A DNA stretch of 64,000 nucleotides from Rhizobium laguerreae (GCF_002008165.1 NZ_MRDM01000002.1:372001-436000); one strand, 5' to 3'. Shown: positions 1-8,717, numbered from the stretch's first letter. Numbers and translations: made by a program. Notes: generated by a model not told the origin, from the letters alone.

Positions 1-212
1 AGGCACGACCAGCGACAGTTCGAGCGATTGTACCGGATCATTCGTACCGCGAATGGGCTCTACGGTTGTCTGCAACTTTCATCTCCAAAAGGCCGGACAG
101 CCGAGCAATCTTTAATGCTGCCGCCGCACTTGCGGAAGGCTACTACATGAAGTGTCCGCCGGTTGCCAGCGGGCAATGCTGGTTTCCCGCAATCGGCTGA
201 TCTGCCGGGGCG
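1..212. other. window edge, no gene assigned
   Basis: No reading frame here has recognisable similarity or a start of its own. One plus-strand frame stays open from the window edge to a TGA at 198-200 and could be the tail of a gene beginning outside, but its translation matches no family I know. The stretch lies just downstream of the minus-strand glycosyltransferase and may simply be intergenic. Confidence 0.3.
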
Positions 213-1706
213 CTATTTCGCGCCGCCTTCCACCCAGGAGTAACCAATGGAGAAGCTGCGTTTGCCGTCACCGAAGAGATAGGGCAGCGTCAGCGTCTTC
301 AACTCTTGCAGATGAATGCCCGATCTCACCAGGTCATTGGCGAAGCCGGGGGAAATTGTTGGATCATCTGCGGTCTCGCCGCGCCAGATAACCAGCACCG
401 GCCCCTTCGCGTCAGCATATTGGGGAACTCCGGGACCGGGAAAGAACGGGATCACGACGGGAATATCGGGAAATCTCAGCCGCATGTTGCCGGCCACGAA
501 CTTGGTTCCCGCCACGATGAGAACCGGCTTGCGGGTCGCGGTCAATTCAGCCACATAGCCGGAAAAGGGTACGTTCGTTCTCGTGTAAGTGCCGATATAT
601 TGAATGCCGACGATCCGGAAGAGAAGGATCGACAGGATGACGACCATGAAGACCGGCACCACGGGTCGGAAGCGGGCAAGGCCGGCGGAGAGATCGAAGC
701 CTGCGGTTTCCAGTTTCAGGAACAGATAGATCAGCAGGACGAGCAGGCATGGGTCGAGCCAGCGCTCGTGGATGTCGCTCGCGCCGGCGAAGAGGACCAC
801 GCCGACGAAGGCGAGCAGGCTGATGACCATCATCCGCTCGATCACCCGGATCATCGGGCTGGAAGCGGAGAGCGCGCGAAAGAAGTCGCGCCGGAAGGCG
901 GCAGCGATCAGAACGATCGGCAAAGCGACGAAGCCGAGGACGGCGATCACAAGAGACAGCAGTCCTTGGCCGATGCGGGGGAGGCCGGCCGGTGCCAGGT
1001 CTTCGGCAGTCATCCGCTCGAGCGTCGGCGCGGAGGCGCTGACGAGGTTGTCAGGCAGCCAGAGCGCATGCGGCAGCACGATCAGAATGGCGAGAACGGC
1101 CGCCGGCAGCAAACGCCAGTCGATGAGACGGCTGCGCCATTTCCGTTCCGGCAGCACGGCGATGAGGGCGGCAAATGGCAGGATGGCGAAATTATACTTC
1201 GAGATGAGCCCGATGCCGGTGGCGATGCCGATGAGGAGATAGGTCCCGATCGTCGGCTGGCGCAGCGTGCGGAAAAAACCGAAGAGGAAGAGCGAGGTCG
1301 CAAACAGCAGAGCAACCGTATGGGTCAGTTCGCGTTGCGCCATCAGGCCGACCTGCGGCAGGGTAATCAGGCTCAGCATAGCGAGCGCTGCGAGCGAACG
1401 GCTCTTCAGCACCTCGCGGGCAGCAAGCCCGTAGAAGAGATAGCAGCCGAAGAGAATGATGTTCTTCGGCACCGAGAGCACCCACATCGATATGCCGGTC
1501 ACCGAAACGATGGCATATTGGATCCAGTTGTAGAAGGGCGGTTGCGGACCGTAGCCGGCAAGCAGATATTGCGAGTAGAAGGATTGCTCCGCCTCGTCGA
1601 GATCGAGTGTATGCGGCAAGGCGATGCGAAGCGCGATGTTCAGCAGGAAATAGGCTGCCAGAAAAATGCTTGCGCTCGTAATGCTTTTGGTAATCCGCTC
1701 CAACAT
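213..1706 (-). CDS. ArnT/PMT-like glycosyltransferase (GT39 family)
   Basis: About 497 residues and a polytopic membrane protein with roughly ten hydrophobic helices. After the first helix comes an acidic DLDEAEQ motif in the first periplasmic loop, the expected site of the catalytic Asp in polyprenyl-phosphate-dependent GT39 enzymes, followed by a PQPPFYNW segment resembling the PxxY/W region of ArnT relatives. Such enzymes move a sugar from undecaprenyl phosphate to lipid A, a glycolipid or a protein outside the inner membrane; the substrate here cannot be told. The ATG at 1706 follows GGAG; a GTG eleven codons upstream is possible. It is divergent from the flippase-like gene at 1871. Confidence 0.8.
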   Translation of the reverse strand: MLERITKSITSASIFLAAYFLLNIALRIALPHTLDLDEAEQSFYSQYLLAGYGPQPPFYNWIQYAIVSVTGISMWVLSVPKNIILFGCYLFYGLAAREVLKSRSLAALAMLSLITLPQVGLMAQRELTHTVALLFATSLFLFGFFRTLRQPTIGTYLLIGIATGIGLISKYNFAILPFAALIAVLPERKWRSRLIDWRLLPAAVLAILIVLPHALWLPDNLVSASAPTLERMTAEDLAPAGLPRIGQGLLSLVIAVLGFVALPIVLIAAAFRRDFFRALSASSPMIRVIERMMVISLLAFVGVVLFAGASDIHERWLDPCLLVLLIYLFLKLETAGFDLSAGLARFRPVVPVFMVVILSILLFRIVGIQYIGTYTRTNVPFSGYVAELTATRKPVLIVAGTKFVAGNMRLRFPDIPVVIPFFPGPGVPQYADAKGPVLVIWRGETADDPTISPGFANDLVRSGIHLQELKTLTLPYLFGDGKRSFSIGYSWVEGGAK

Positions 1707-1870
1707 CGTCTCCACGTCAAGCCGGCAAGGCGCCGTCACGGCGCTCGCAGAGTAGAAGCGTGTTCGCCGCCGCCATCAACTCCGCCGTTGTGCGCAACCT
1801 TCATTTCTCCTAAAACGCCTGGCGACGGAACCGAGACCTATGCCGACGCCAAGCGAGGAATGCCTACTAC

Positions 1871-2833
1871 ATGAAGAGTTCGATCGTTGAAAGCCGGCAA
1901 TCCTGGTTTATGCGCAATCGCATGACCGTTCTGACGGCTGTCATCGTCGCAGCCTATGGCCTCTTCATCCAATGGTTCTGGGGTTGGCCCGTCATCATCA
2001 GGCAGTGGGCAGATGTCGGCGCAGGTCCGGTGATCGCTGCGCTGGTGCTGCTGACGAGCACCTATTTCCTGCGCACCTGGCGCATCTATGATTATTTCCC
2101 GAACGAGACAGCCGGCCGGTTTGCGACCCTCTTCCGCGTCACGCAGATCCATAATCTCCTGAACATCATGCTGCCTTTCCGAACTGGCGAAACCAGCTTT
2201 CCGCTGTTGATGCGGACCGAATTCGGCATTCCGCTGACGCGCGGGACCTCGGCGCTGTTCGTCATGCGGCTGCTCGACCTGCACGCGCTTCTGGCCGCCG
2301 CTGGCATCGGCTTTGCCGTCGCTTCAGCCGATGCCGCCGTTGCCTGGTCGCTCTGGACTGTCTTCCTGCTGCTGCCGGTCGCGGCCTTCGCCGCCCGCAA
2401 GCCGCTGCTGCGCCTAGCCGCCAGACTGCTGCCGAACAAGGCGCAGAAATTCGTCGCCGAGATCGAAAACGGCTTGCCGCTCGATGCCGTCGCCTTTGCG
2501 CGTGCCTGGGCGATGACCATCGTCAACTGGCTGGTGAAGGTGATGGTGCTGGCCTGGGCCCTCGGCCTGATGGGCGTTCTGCCGATGGCGGCAAGTTTCG
2601 GCGGCGCGCTCGGCGGCGAGCTCTCCTCCGTGCTGCCGATGCATGCGCCGGGCGGCGTCGGCACTTATCCGGCCGGCATCACCGCCGGCGCCATCGCCTT
2701 GGGCGCATCGAGCGAACGGCTGGCCCTGGCCGCGCTGGCGCAGGCGAGCGTCAATGCCCACCTGCTGATCATTGTCTCGGCGCTGACGGGAACGGCGATC
2801 TCACTACCGCTCGGACGTCGTGGCAAGCTCTGA
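1871..2833 (+). CDS. lysylphosphatidylglycerol synthase TM-region-like (UPF0104) membrane protein
   Basis: A 320-residue protein with about eight hydrophobic helices, of the LPG_synthase_TM/UPF0104 type: a conserved arginine-rich loop after helix 2 (RTWRIYDYFP), then FRTGETSFPLLM, and a Gly-rich HAPGGVGTYPAG motif near residue 260. These proteins resemble the flippase half of MprF and often sit beside glycosyltransferases acting on lipid carriers, so a role in moving or modifying a lipid with the divergent GT39 enzyme is inferred. Its last 30 bp overlap convergently with the sigma-factor gene. A second in-frame ATG lies at codon 14; the first is used because GAGGA lies upstream, though spacing is long. 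Confidence 0.75.
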   Translation: MKSSIVESRQSWFMRNRMTVLTAVIVAAYGLFIQWFWGWPVIIRQWADVGAGPVIAALVLLTSTYFLRTWRIYDYFPNETAGRFATLFRVTQIHNLLNIMLPFRTGETSFPLLMRTEFGIPLTRGTSALFVMRLLDLHALLAAAGIGFAVASADAAVAWSLWTVFLLLPVAAFAARKPLLRLAARLLPNKAQKFVAEIENGLPLDAVAFARAWAMTIVNWLVKVMVLAWALGLMGVLPMAASFGGALGGELSSVLPMHAPGGVGTYPAGITAGAIALGASSERLALAALAQASVNAHLLIIVSALTGTAISLPLGRRGKL

Positions 2834-4042
2834 AATCCGCTTTCTCAGAAACGCCTGCTCCGGCTCCTGCCGGCAGAGAGACAGCGCTGTTTGATAGGCC
2901 GCAATCGCCTCTTCGGTGCGGCCGAGCCTGCGCAGGAAATCGGCACGCGCCGAATGGGCAAGGTGATAGGCCTCAAGCTCCTGGCGCCCCAGAATGGCGT
3001 CGACCAGATCCAGCCCCTCTGCCGGTCCTTCGGCCATCGAGATCGCCACGGCGCGGTTGAGCTCGACGATCGGAGAGGGCTGCGCCGCCAGCAGCAGATC
3101 GTAATAGAAGGCGATCCGCCGCCAGTCGGTCTCTTCGGCAGCCGGCGCCCTGGCATGCTCGGCGGCGATCGCCGCCTGCAGCGTATAGGTGCCGATCTCT
3201 CCCGCTTCCATCGCCGCGGCGAGCAGCGCCAGGCCTTCCATAATCTTCGCATGATCCCAGAGCGAGCGGTCCTGATCGGCAAGCAGCACCAGCGATCCGT
3301 CTCCGACGCGGCGGGCGGTGCGACGGGAATCCTGCAGCAGCATCAAGGCCAGCAGGCCGGAGACGTCGGGATGCGGCAGCAGCGCCAGAAGCAGTCGCGC
3401 CAGACGGATCGCTTCTGCGGTCAGGTCGGCGCGGACCACCTCCTCGCCCGAAGAGGCGGAATAGCCCTCGTTGAAGACGAGGTAGATGACGTGCAGCACC
3501 CGGTCGAGTCGCGGCGGCAGCGCCTCGCGGCCCGGCACCTCGTAGGGGATCTTCGCCGCCCGAATCCTGCCTTTGGCGCGCACGATCCGCTGGGCCACCG
3601 TCGGCGCCGGAATGAGGAAGGCACGGGCGATCTCTTCAGTGGTCAGCTCGCAGATTTCCCTCAGCGCCATCGCCATCTGCGCATCGGCCGGGATGAGCGG
3701 ATGGCAGCAGGTGAAGATCAGCCGCAGCATGTCGTCCTCGATCGGTTCCATGTCGCCGATCTCCGTTGCATCGGGCGTGTAGAGGCTGTCTTCGATATGA
3801 TGCTGCGAAGCATCGAAACGCGCCCGCCGTCGGATCGTGTCGATCGCCTTGAAACGCCCTGTCGAAACGAGCCAGGCGAAGGGATTGCCGGGAATGCCGT
3901 CCGTCGGCCATGTCCGGGCGGCGGCGGCAAAGGCGTCGTGAAGCGCCTCCTCCGCCCGGTCGAAATCGCCGAGCAGACGGATCAGCGTCGCCAGCACCCG
4001 GCGCGACTGAGTTCGGTAGATTTCTTCGATGATGCTTTCCAA
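2804..4042 (-). CDS. ECF RNA polymerase sigma factor, ECF42 type with C-terminal TPR-like domain
   Basis: A 412-residue sigma factor, twice the usual ECF length. Residues 1-170 contain regions sigma-2 (RLLGDFDRAEEALHDAF, then FAWLVSTGRFKAIDTIRR) and sigma-4 (LTTEEIARAFLIPAPTVAQR helix-turn-helix). The rest is an alpha-helical extension (LDRVLHVIYLVFNEGYSA; TPR-like end) typical of ECF42, a group with no anti-sigma factor whose control is thought to lie in this extension. The start is TTG at 4042, five bases after GAGGAG and nine bases after the stop of the YCII gene upstream, so translation is probably coupled. ECF42 genes are regularly found with DGPF/YCII genes, as here. Confidence 0.9.
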   Translation of the reverse strand: MESIIEEIYRTQSRRVLATLIRLLGDFDRAEEALHDAFAAAARTWPTDGIPGNPFAWLVSTGRFKAIDTIRRRARFDASQHHIEDSLYTPDATEIGDMEPIEDDMLRLIFTCCHPLIPADAQMAMALREICELTTEEIARAFLIPAPTVAQRIVRAKGRIRAAKIPYEVPGREALPPRLDRVLHVIYLVFNEGYSASSGEEVVRADLTAEAIRLARLLLALLPHPDVSGLLALMLLQDSRRTARRVGDGSLVLLADQDRSLWDHAKIMEGLALLAAAMEAGEIGTYTLQAAIAAEHARAPAAEETDWRRIAFYYDLLLAAQPSPIVELNRAVAISMAEGPAEGLDLVDAILGRQELEAYHLAHSARADFLRRLGRTEEAIAAYQTALSLCRQEPEQAFLRKRISELATTSER

Positions 4043-4051
4043 TCGGGCTCC

Positions 4052-4411
4052 TCAGTCTGGCAGGGTCAGCGTCCGCACGGGCCTCAGTTCGACCGCGCCG
4101 TAACGGGCCGACGGGATTCGCCCGGCGATCTCTTTGGCCTTGACCATGTCGGGCGCCTCGATGACGTAGAAGCCGGCCAGATGCTCCTTCGTTTCGACAT
4201 AGGGACCGTCCGTGGCGGAGAGCGTGTTGTTGCGAACGCGCAGCACGGTCGCCGTGTCAGGCATCTCCAAGGCATCGGAGTGGATCATGATGCCTTCGCG
4301 GCTCAGCTCCTCATCGAAAACGAAATGCGCTTTGATAAGTTGGGCGGTTTCATCAGGCGTCAGCGTTCCGTCCGTGTCGGTGCTGTTATAAATCAGGCAG
4401 ATGTAGCGCAT
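4052..4411 (-). CDS. YCII-related (DGPF) domain protein 1
   Basis: 119 residues with one YCII/DGPF domain. The family signature appears as ATDGPYVETKEHLAGF, so the usual DGPF is DGPY here. The fold is ferredoxin-like; a biochemical role is not established for this subgroup. It is third in an operon with two paralogues and the ECF42 sigma factor, with a 2-base gap to the gene before and 9 bases to the sigma gene. It is clearly more diverged than the other two copies, which share the N-terminal MKxLCQxWFD motif. Confidence 0.85.
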   Translation of the reverse strand: MRYICLIYNSTDTDGTLTPDETAQLIKAHFVFDEELSREGIMIHSDALEMPDTATVLRVRNNTLSATDGPYVETKEHLAGFYVIEAPDMVKAKEIAGRIPSARYGAVELRPVRTLTLPD

Positions 4412-4413
4412 CG

Positions 4414-4773
4414 CTATTTCCCATCCTCAATGGAGTAAGTCGGGCGCACTTCGATCGAGCAATATTTGAGGATCGGAAAACTCGACACGATCGTCCTCGC
4501 CTCCTCGATAGTCTCGGCTTCGATCAGCAAAAAACCGCCGAGGTGCTCTTTGATTTCGGCAAATGGGCCATCGGTCGCAAAGGCTTCGCCATTGCGCAGG
4601 CGGACCGTGATCGCCGTTGACGGGTCATGCAAGGCGAGCGCCACCAGCAGATGGCCGCTCTCGCGCCAGCGATTGTCGCTGATGATGCACTCCTGTGTCA
4701 GCGCATCCCATTCGGTCTGAGGGACCAGCTTGCTTTTTTCCGTGTCGAACCAGATCTGGCATAGAAATTTCAT
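4414..4773 (-). CDS. YCII-related (DGPF) domain protein 2
   Basis: 119 residues beginning MKFLCQIWFD, with the signature ATDGPFAEIKEHLGGF near residue 70 and a closing EVRP strand. The ATG at 4773 is chosen because GAGGAGAGACC sits directly before it and the paralogue starts at the matching residue. It is the middle gene of the three-copy DGPF run and begins 10 bases after the preceding gene ends. Function is unknown beyond the link with ECF42 regulation. Confidence 0.87.
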   Translation of the reverse strand: MKFLCQIWFDTEKSKLVPQTEWDALTQECIISDNRWRESGHLLVALALHDPSTAITVRLRNGEAFATDGPFAEIKEHLGGFLLIEAETIEEARTIVSSFPILKYCSIEVRPTYSIEDGK

Positions 4774-4783
4774 TGGTCTCTCC

Positions 4784-5140
4784 TCATTTAGCTCCGAATT
4801 CGTGGATTGGCCGTACCTCGATCGCGCCGAGCCTGGCGAGCGGGATACCGGCGGCAATGCGGATCGCTTCGTTGAGATCCTTTGCCTCGATCAGGATGAA
4901 GCCGCCGAGCGCCTCCTTCGTCTCGGCGAAGGGACCGTCCGTCACCGACATCTCGCCATGACGCACCCGTACGGTCACCGCCGATTTCGGCGGCTGCAGC
5001 GCCTGGGCGACGATCATATGCCCGCTATCGACGAGGTCCTTGTCATAATTCAAGGAATTGGTATCGAGTTCGGTCTTTTCCTCTTGCGTCATGGCGTCGA
5101 GTACCCCGCCATCGAACCAGACCTGACAGAGATATTTCAT
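4784..5140 (-). CDS. YCII-related (DGPF) domain protein 3
   Basis: 118 residues, MKYLCQVWFD at the start and VTDGPFAETKEALGGF in the middle, ending in an EVRPIHEF strand. A strong AAGGAGG lies eight bases before the ATG at 5140. It is the first gene of the operon (three DGPF proteins, then the sigma factor), so the operon promoter should lie in the gap toward 5290. It is closest in sequence to DGPF copy 2, suggesting local duplication. Confidence 0.87.
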   Translation of the reverse strand: MKYLCQVWFDGGVLDAMTQEEKTELDTNSLNYDKDLVDSGHMIVAQALQPPKSAVTVRVRHGEMSVTDGPFAETKEALGGFILIEAKDLNEAIRIAAGIPLARLGAIEVRPIHEFGAK

Positions 5141-5293
5141 CGCGGCAGCCTCCTTGCTCTGTTCCCATAAACATGGACGAACGAACTGCATGCATTTCGA
5201 CAGCGCCGCGAAAAAAAAATGTGCGGACGAGGTGTCGAAATCGCAAGGCAGCACTCGACAAGGCTTCATCGAAACCCGTCGAGGAGAATGGAA

Positions 5294-5512
5294 ATGAGCA
5301 TTCTTGAAATCGCTCTGGCAAGCCAGATCTGGGCACGTCGCAACGAGAAGCGTCAGCTGGTAGTACTCGACGATGCCGATGTGCTGAAGGTTCTCCTGCG
5401 CATCGCTTTCGTCGTGATGGCGTTCACCCTGCTGATATCAGGGCTGAATCTTGCCGCCGGTAGGCCGCAGATGCTGGCCGAGGGTTCGGCGCCTGTCGTG
5501 ACGGGCAGATGA
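5294..5512 (+). CDS. small single-span membrane protein, unknown function
   Basis: 72 residues. A charged N-terminal half (WARRNEKRQLVVLDDADV) precedes one hydrophobic helix (LLRIAFVVMAFTLLISGL) and a short polar tail. GGAG lies seven bases before the ATG at 5294; an ATG two codons earlier is possible. It is divergent from the DGPF/ECF42 operon and convergent with amn. I do not recognise the family. Confidence 0.55.
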   Translation: MSILEIALASQIWARRNEKRQLVVLDDADVLKVLLRIAFVVMAFTLLISGLNLAAGRPQMLAEGSAPVVTGR

Positions 5513-5541
5513 GGAAACGGCCTATTGGAAGGCCGTTTCGA
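5513..5541. terminator. hairpin shared by the ends of the small membrane gene and amn
   Basis: GAAACGGCC and GGCCGTTTC form a nine-base-pair stem around a short loop, immediately after the plus-strand stop and over the last codons and stop of amn. No run of T follows on either strand, so it may act as an end-protecting hairpin rather than a classical terminator. Confidence 0.35.
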
Positions 5542-7024
5542 AGAAGCTGCGCAGCTTGCGTGAATGCAGCGCTTCCTTCGGCATGGCGGCAAGCTTCTGG
5601 ACGGCGCGGATGCCGATCTGCAGGTGCTGGTTGACCTGCGTGCGGTAGAAGGCCGTTGCCATGCCCGGCAGCTTCAATTCGCCGTGCAGCGGCTTGTCGG
5701 AGACGCAGAGCAGCGTGCCATAGGGCACGCGGAACCGGAAGCCGTTGGCGGCGATCGTTGCCGATTCCATGTCGAGCGCGATGGCTCGCGCCTGGGAGAG
5801 CCGCTTCACCGGCCCGCGCTGGTCGCGCAGTTCCCAGTTGCGGTTGTCGATCGTGCCGACGGTACCGGTGCGCATGATGCGCTTCAGCTCGAAACCTTCA
5901 TAGCCGGTGATTTCGGCCACGGCTGCTTCGAGCGCCACCTGCACTTCGGCCAGCGCCGGGATCGGTACCCAGACCGGCAGGTCGTCGTCGAGGACATGGT
6001 CCTCACGCATATAAGCATGGGCGAGAACATAGTCGCCGAGCCGCTGGCTGTTGCGAAGACCGGCGCAGTGGCCGAGCATTAGCCAGGCATGCGGGCGCAG
6101 CACGGCGACATGGTCGGTGATCGTCTTGGCGTTGGAGGGGCCGACGCCGATATTGATCATGGTGATCCCGGCATGGCCCTTCTTCTTCAGATGGTAGGCC
6201 GGCATTTGCGGCAGGCGGGTGAGGGTAGCATCCGTTTCCGGCGCGTTCGAGCCGGGAAGGGTGACGACATTGCCGGGCTCGACGAAGGCGGTATAGCCGT
6301 CGCCGCCCTCCGCCATCAGCTTGCGCGCCCAGCCGCAGAATTCGTCGATATAGAACTGGTAGTTAGTGAACAGCACGAAATTCTGGAAATGCTCGGCATG
6401 CGTCGCCGTATAATGCGACAGCCGGGCGAGCGAATAGTCGATGCGTTGCGCGGTGAACGGCGCCAGCGGCGAGGGCTCTCCCGGCGGCGGGATATATTCG
6501 CCGTTGGCGATCTCGTCGTCAGTGGTGTTGAGGTCGGGCGTGTCGAAGATATCGCGCATCGGAACGTCGATGAAGGCGTTGGTCGATGCTTCCACATGTG
6601 CACCTTCGCCGAAGGCGAAGTGGAGCGGGATCGGCGTCGACGATTCTGAGACGACGATTGGAACATTATGGCTCTTCATCAGCAGCGACAGCTGCTCCTT
6701 GAGGTAATGCTTGAAGAGCTTCGGCCGGGTGACGGTCGTCGTGTAGATGCCGGGTGCCGTGACATGACCGTAGGAAAGCCGCGAATCGACATGGCCGTAG
6801 CTTGTCGTCTCGATGCTGACCTGTGGATAAAATGCGCGGTAGCGCGAGGAGATCGGAGCGCCCTGCGCAAGTTCGCTGAAACTCTCGATCAGGAACGCCG
6901 TGTTGCGCTCGTAAAGCGCTGTCAGCGTCTCGACCGCCTTGGCGGGATCATCGAAGCTCTGAGGCTGGAAAGGCGGTGGAGAGGATGTGTCGAGGGGCGA
7001 CAAAAGAGAGATTCGTTTGTTCAT
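5522..7024 (-). CDS. amn: AMP nucleosidase
   Basis: A 500-residue protein matching full-length AMP nucleosidase. The N-terminal AMP-nucleosidase domain (with SRYRAFYPQVSIETTSYGHV near residue 60) is followed by a phosphorylase-like nucleoside-binding domain (TMINIGVGPSNAKTITDHVA; LMLGHCAGLRNSQRLGDYVL; ALDMESATIAANGFRFRVPY). It hydrolyses AMP to adenine and ribose 5-phosphate in the cytoplasm and so helps set adenylate levels. The ATG at 7024 gives the expected family length. It is transcribed alone, convergent with the small membrane gene. Confidence 0.95.
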   Translation of the reverse strand: MNKRISLLSPLDTSSPPPFQPQSFDDPAKAVETLTALYERNTAFLIESFSELAQGAPISSRYRAFYPQVSIETTSYGHVDSRLSYGHVTAPGIYTTTVTRPKLFKHYLKEQLSLLMKSHNVPIVVSESSTPIPLHFAFGEGAHVEASTNAFIDVPMRDIFDTPDLNTTDDEIANGEYIPPPGEPSPLAPFTAQRIDYSLARLSHYTATHAEHFQNFVLFTNYQFYIDEFCGWARKLMAEGGDGYTAFVEPGNVVTLPGSNAPETDATLTRLPQMPAYHLKKKGHAGITMINIGVGPSNAKTITDHVAVLRPHAWLMLGHCAGLRNSQRLGDYVLAHAYMREDHVLDDDLPVWVPIPALAEVQVALEAAVAEITGYEGFELKRIMRTGTVGTIDNRNWELRDQRGPVKRLSQARAIALDMESATIAANGFRFRVPYGTLLCVSDKPLHGELKLPGMATAFYRTQVNQHLQIGIRAVQKLAAMPKEALHSRKLRSFFETAFQ

Positions 7025-7111
7025 GACGCATTATAGAGAGTTGTTCTTGACAAGCAAACGACGCGCGCCGGCGGAATTCGATTTTTTATCTCCTTCCGTG
7101 TCTGATGCCAG

Positions 7112-7291
7112 TCACCGCACCGTCGGCGCGCAGAAGGTACCGTTTCTCTCCAGGCAGGTATAGCTCGCCCCGAAATGCGACTGCGCACCGCCGCCGCCCT
7201 CATGCACCACGACTGCCGAAAACGTGATCGCAAAGATCGCCGCAAACAGCGTGATGATGCTGAGGCGTCTCGCCATAATATAGTGGTTCAT
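7112..7291 (-). CDS. small exported or membrane-anchored protein, unknown
   Basis: 59 residues with a basic start and one hydrophobic segment (LSIITLFAAIFAITFSAVVV), then a short Gly-rich tail with two cysteines (YTCLERNGTFCAP). This could be a signal peptide with a small periplasmic tail or a membrane anchor. The ATG at 7291 follows GGGGGCAAGG; an ATG five codons later is possible. No family recognised. Confidence 0.45.
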   Translation of the reverse strand: MNHYIMARRLSIITLFAAIFAITFSAVVVHEGGGGAQSHFGASYTCLERNGTFCAPTVR

Positions 7292-7564
7292 TGCCTTGCC
7301 CCCGATACGCAACTCTATCGTGAGAAGAGTTTTGGCATGCGATGGCTGAACGAGTGCTGAGATGCCGGTTCATCAGCCGTTCAGCTTGCCGGACAGGCTC
7401 GGCCAGGTTGCGGAGAGAGGATCAGGAAGGATTCGCCGGGGAGTTCGACGCCATTCGACTGCGCCGGTGGCGTAGCGGAGGAGGCCGCAAGGGGCTTCGA
7501 AGCATGCCGCCGCTTCGTCGGCATGCTTCTGCATTTGGGATCGTTGCGCAGGTGCCCTATGGCC

Positions 7565-7903
7565 TCAGAGCCGCGTCCAGGTTTGAGACTTGCAGAGGAT
7601 CTTCATCACGCAGCCCTGCATCCTCAGCGAATTGCCGGAAATCTTGCCCGAGCCGCTATAGGTCTTCTCGGCGGCCGGGTCGGTGATCTCGCCGGCATAG
7701 CTGCCGCCGGTTCCCGCCAGCCTGCCGATCTTCCGGCCGGCATATTTACCGGTCTTCAGTGTCACGCAGTAACTGCCGCCGCAGGATGCGATCACCGCCG
7801 TATCACCGGCGGCCGTCTTCCAGTTGCCGACGATCGGCTCCTCGGCATGCGCGATACCCGCGATGACTGTTATGACGCCGGCGAGAACGAAGCTGCGGAT
7901 CAT
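7565..7903 (-). CDS. DUF2147-type exported protein
   Basis: 112 residues. A signal peptide (MIRSFVLAGVITVIAGIAHA) is followed by EEPIVGNWKTAAGDTAVI, the opening of DUF2147-like calycin-type domains, a CGGSYCV cysteine pair and a C-terminal MQGCVMKILCKSQTWTR, so four cysteines could form two disulfides in the periplasm. The start at 7903 is chosen because GGAGG lies five bases upstream and the signal peptide begins there. Function is unknown. Confidence 0.7.
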   Translation of the reverse strand: MIRSFVLAGVITVIAGIAHAEEPIVGNWKTAAGDTAVIASCGGSYCVTLKTGKYAGRKIGRLAGTGGSYAGEITDPAAEKTYSGSGKISGNSLRMQGCVMKILCKSQTWTRL

Positions 7904-7972
7904 CTTTTCCTCCATGATGTCCTTGATCTCCGCGAAAATAACTGACGCGAACGTAAAGGTAAACAGGGTCAA

Positions 7973-8346
7973 TCGCTATCAAGCTGACCGGCTGAAAAAT
8001 GCGAGAAAAAGCCATTCGTCCAGCTTAGAAAGAGATCGCCTGCTGATTTCATGATGAACGATCCGTTTATTTTCAAATCTGAATCTTTCGTAAAATTCGC
8101 TCGAAAATCCTTAATTCGCAGGGAGTCCGATGTTTAACGAAAATCCAATTTTACCAAGTGTTTGCACTTTGTTTGTCTCAAATTAATCATGCATTTTAGG
8201 CGTTTTTTGAAAGCCGTTTGGCATAGTGAACCCATCAAACGAGCGGGGCAAACCCGCCGGACCGAAAGGGCCGCAAGCCGCGATAGACGGCAAGGCCTAG
8301 AGGTAAAACAGGGTCAGTCATAAACAGGCTAACAGGGATAAAACCG
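7973..8346 (+). promoter_or_regulatory. structured 5' leader of the Sel1-repeat gene
   Basis: About 370 bases without a gene. The first part is AT-rich and may hold the promoters. The last 110 bases are GC-rich with three hairpins in a row: GCGGG-gcaaa-CCCGC (8243-8257), a stem closed by a GAAA tetraloop (8258-8273) and GCCG-cgataga-CGGC (8277-8291). A purine-rich tail leads straight into the ATG at 8347. No convincing ribosome-binding site is left single-stranded near the start, which suggests control by RNA structure. Folding was done by eye. Confidence 0.45.
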
Positions 8347-8616
8347 ATGGCACGCTTTGAAATGCACGATGCTGAAACGGCCACCATGGGTGGCGACAAC
8401 AACAGCGCCGATGTCTTCTGCGAGATGGGTCTGATGTATGCGACCGGCCGCGGCTGCGAAGTCGATCTCGTCGCAGCCCACAAATGGCTGAACATCGCCG
8501 CAATCAAGGGCAACGACCGCGCCGCCGAGCTTCGCGCCGACGTGGCCGCCGCCATGGACAAGATGCAGCTCGCAGCAGCGCTGCGCGCCGCCCGCGAGTG
8601 GATGACGGTTCACTAG
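8347..8616 (+). CDS. Sel1-repeat (SLR) protein
   Basis: 89 residues carrying one clear Sel1-like repeat: ADVFCEMGLMYATGRGCEVD followed by LVAAHKWLNIAAIKGNDRAA. A helical tail ends in REWM. Sel1 repeats are alpha/alpha protein-interaction modules; a single-repeat protein of this size is probably an adaptor. No signal peptide is visible, so it should be cytoplasmic. The start at 8347 follows AGGGATAAAACC. A hairpin terminator lies downstream. Confidence 0.8.
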   Translation: MARFEMHDAETATMGGDNNSADVFCEMGLMYATGRGCEVDLVAAHKWLNIAAIKGNDRAAELRADVAAAMDKMQLAAALRAAREWMTVH

Positions 8617-8717
8617 CTAACACCGTCTCCGATCAGGCATTTGACAAGAGCAGCAATAACAACCTCAAAAACAGGGGCTGGCGGGGCGCTTTGGACGGGG
8701 CCGACGCCGGGAGAACG

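Noticed and set aside
136..153. Shared CTACTACATGAAG near 140 and at 1865
   Set aside because: Thirteen identical bases 1.7 kb apart with no extension; probably chance or a start-region similarity without further support.
306..1874. Long plus-strand open frame of 522 codons over the glycosyltransferase gene
   Set aside because: Its translation is Gln/Arg/Asp-rich without domains and mirrors the real gene; long antisense frames are common in GC-rich DNA.
8221..8346. A bona fide GEMM (c-di-GMP-I) riboswitch
   Set aside because: Several short words match, but the outer closing helix and the GGGACGCAAAGCC element are not present in order, so I report only an undefined structured leader.
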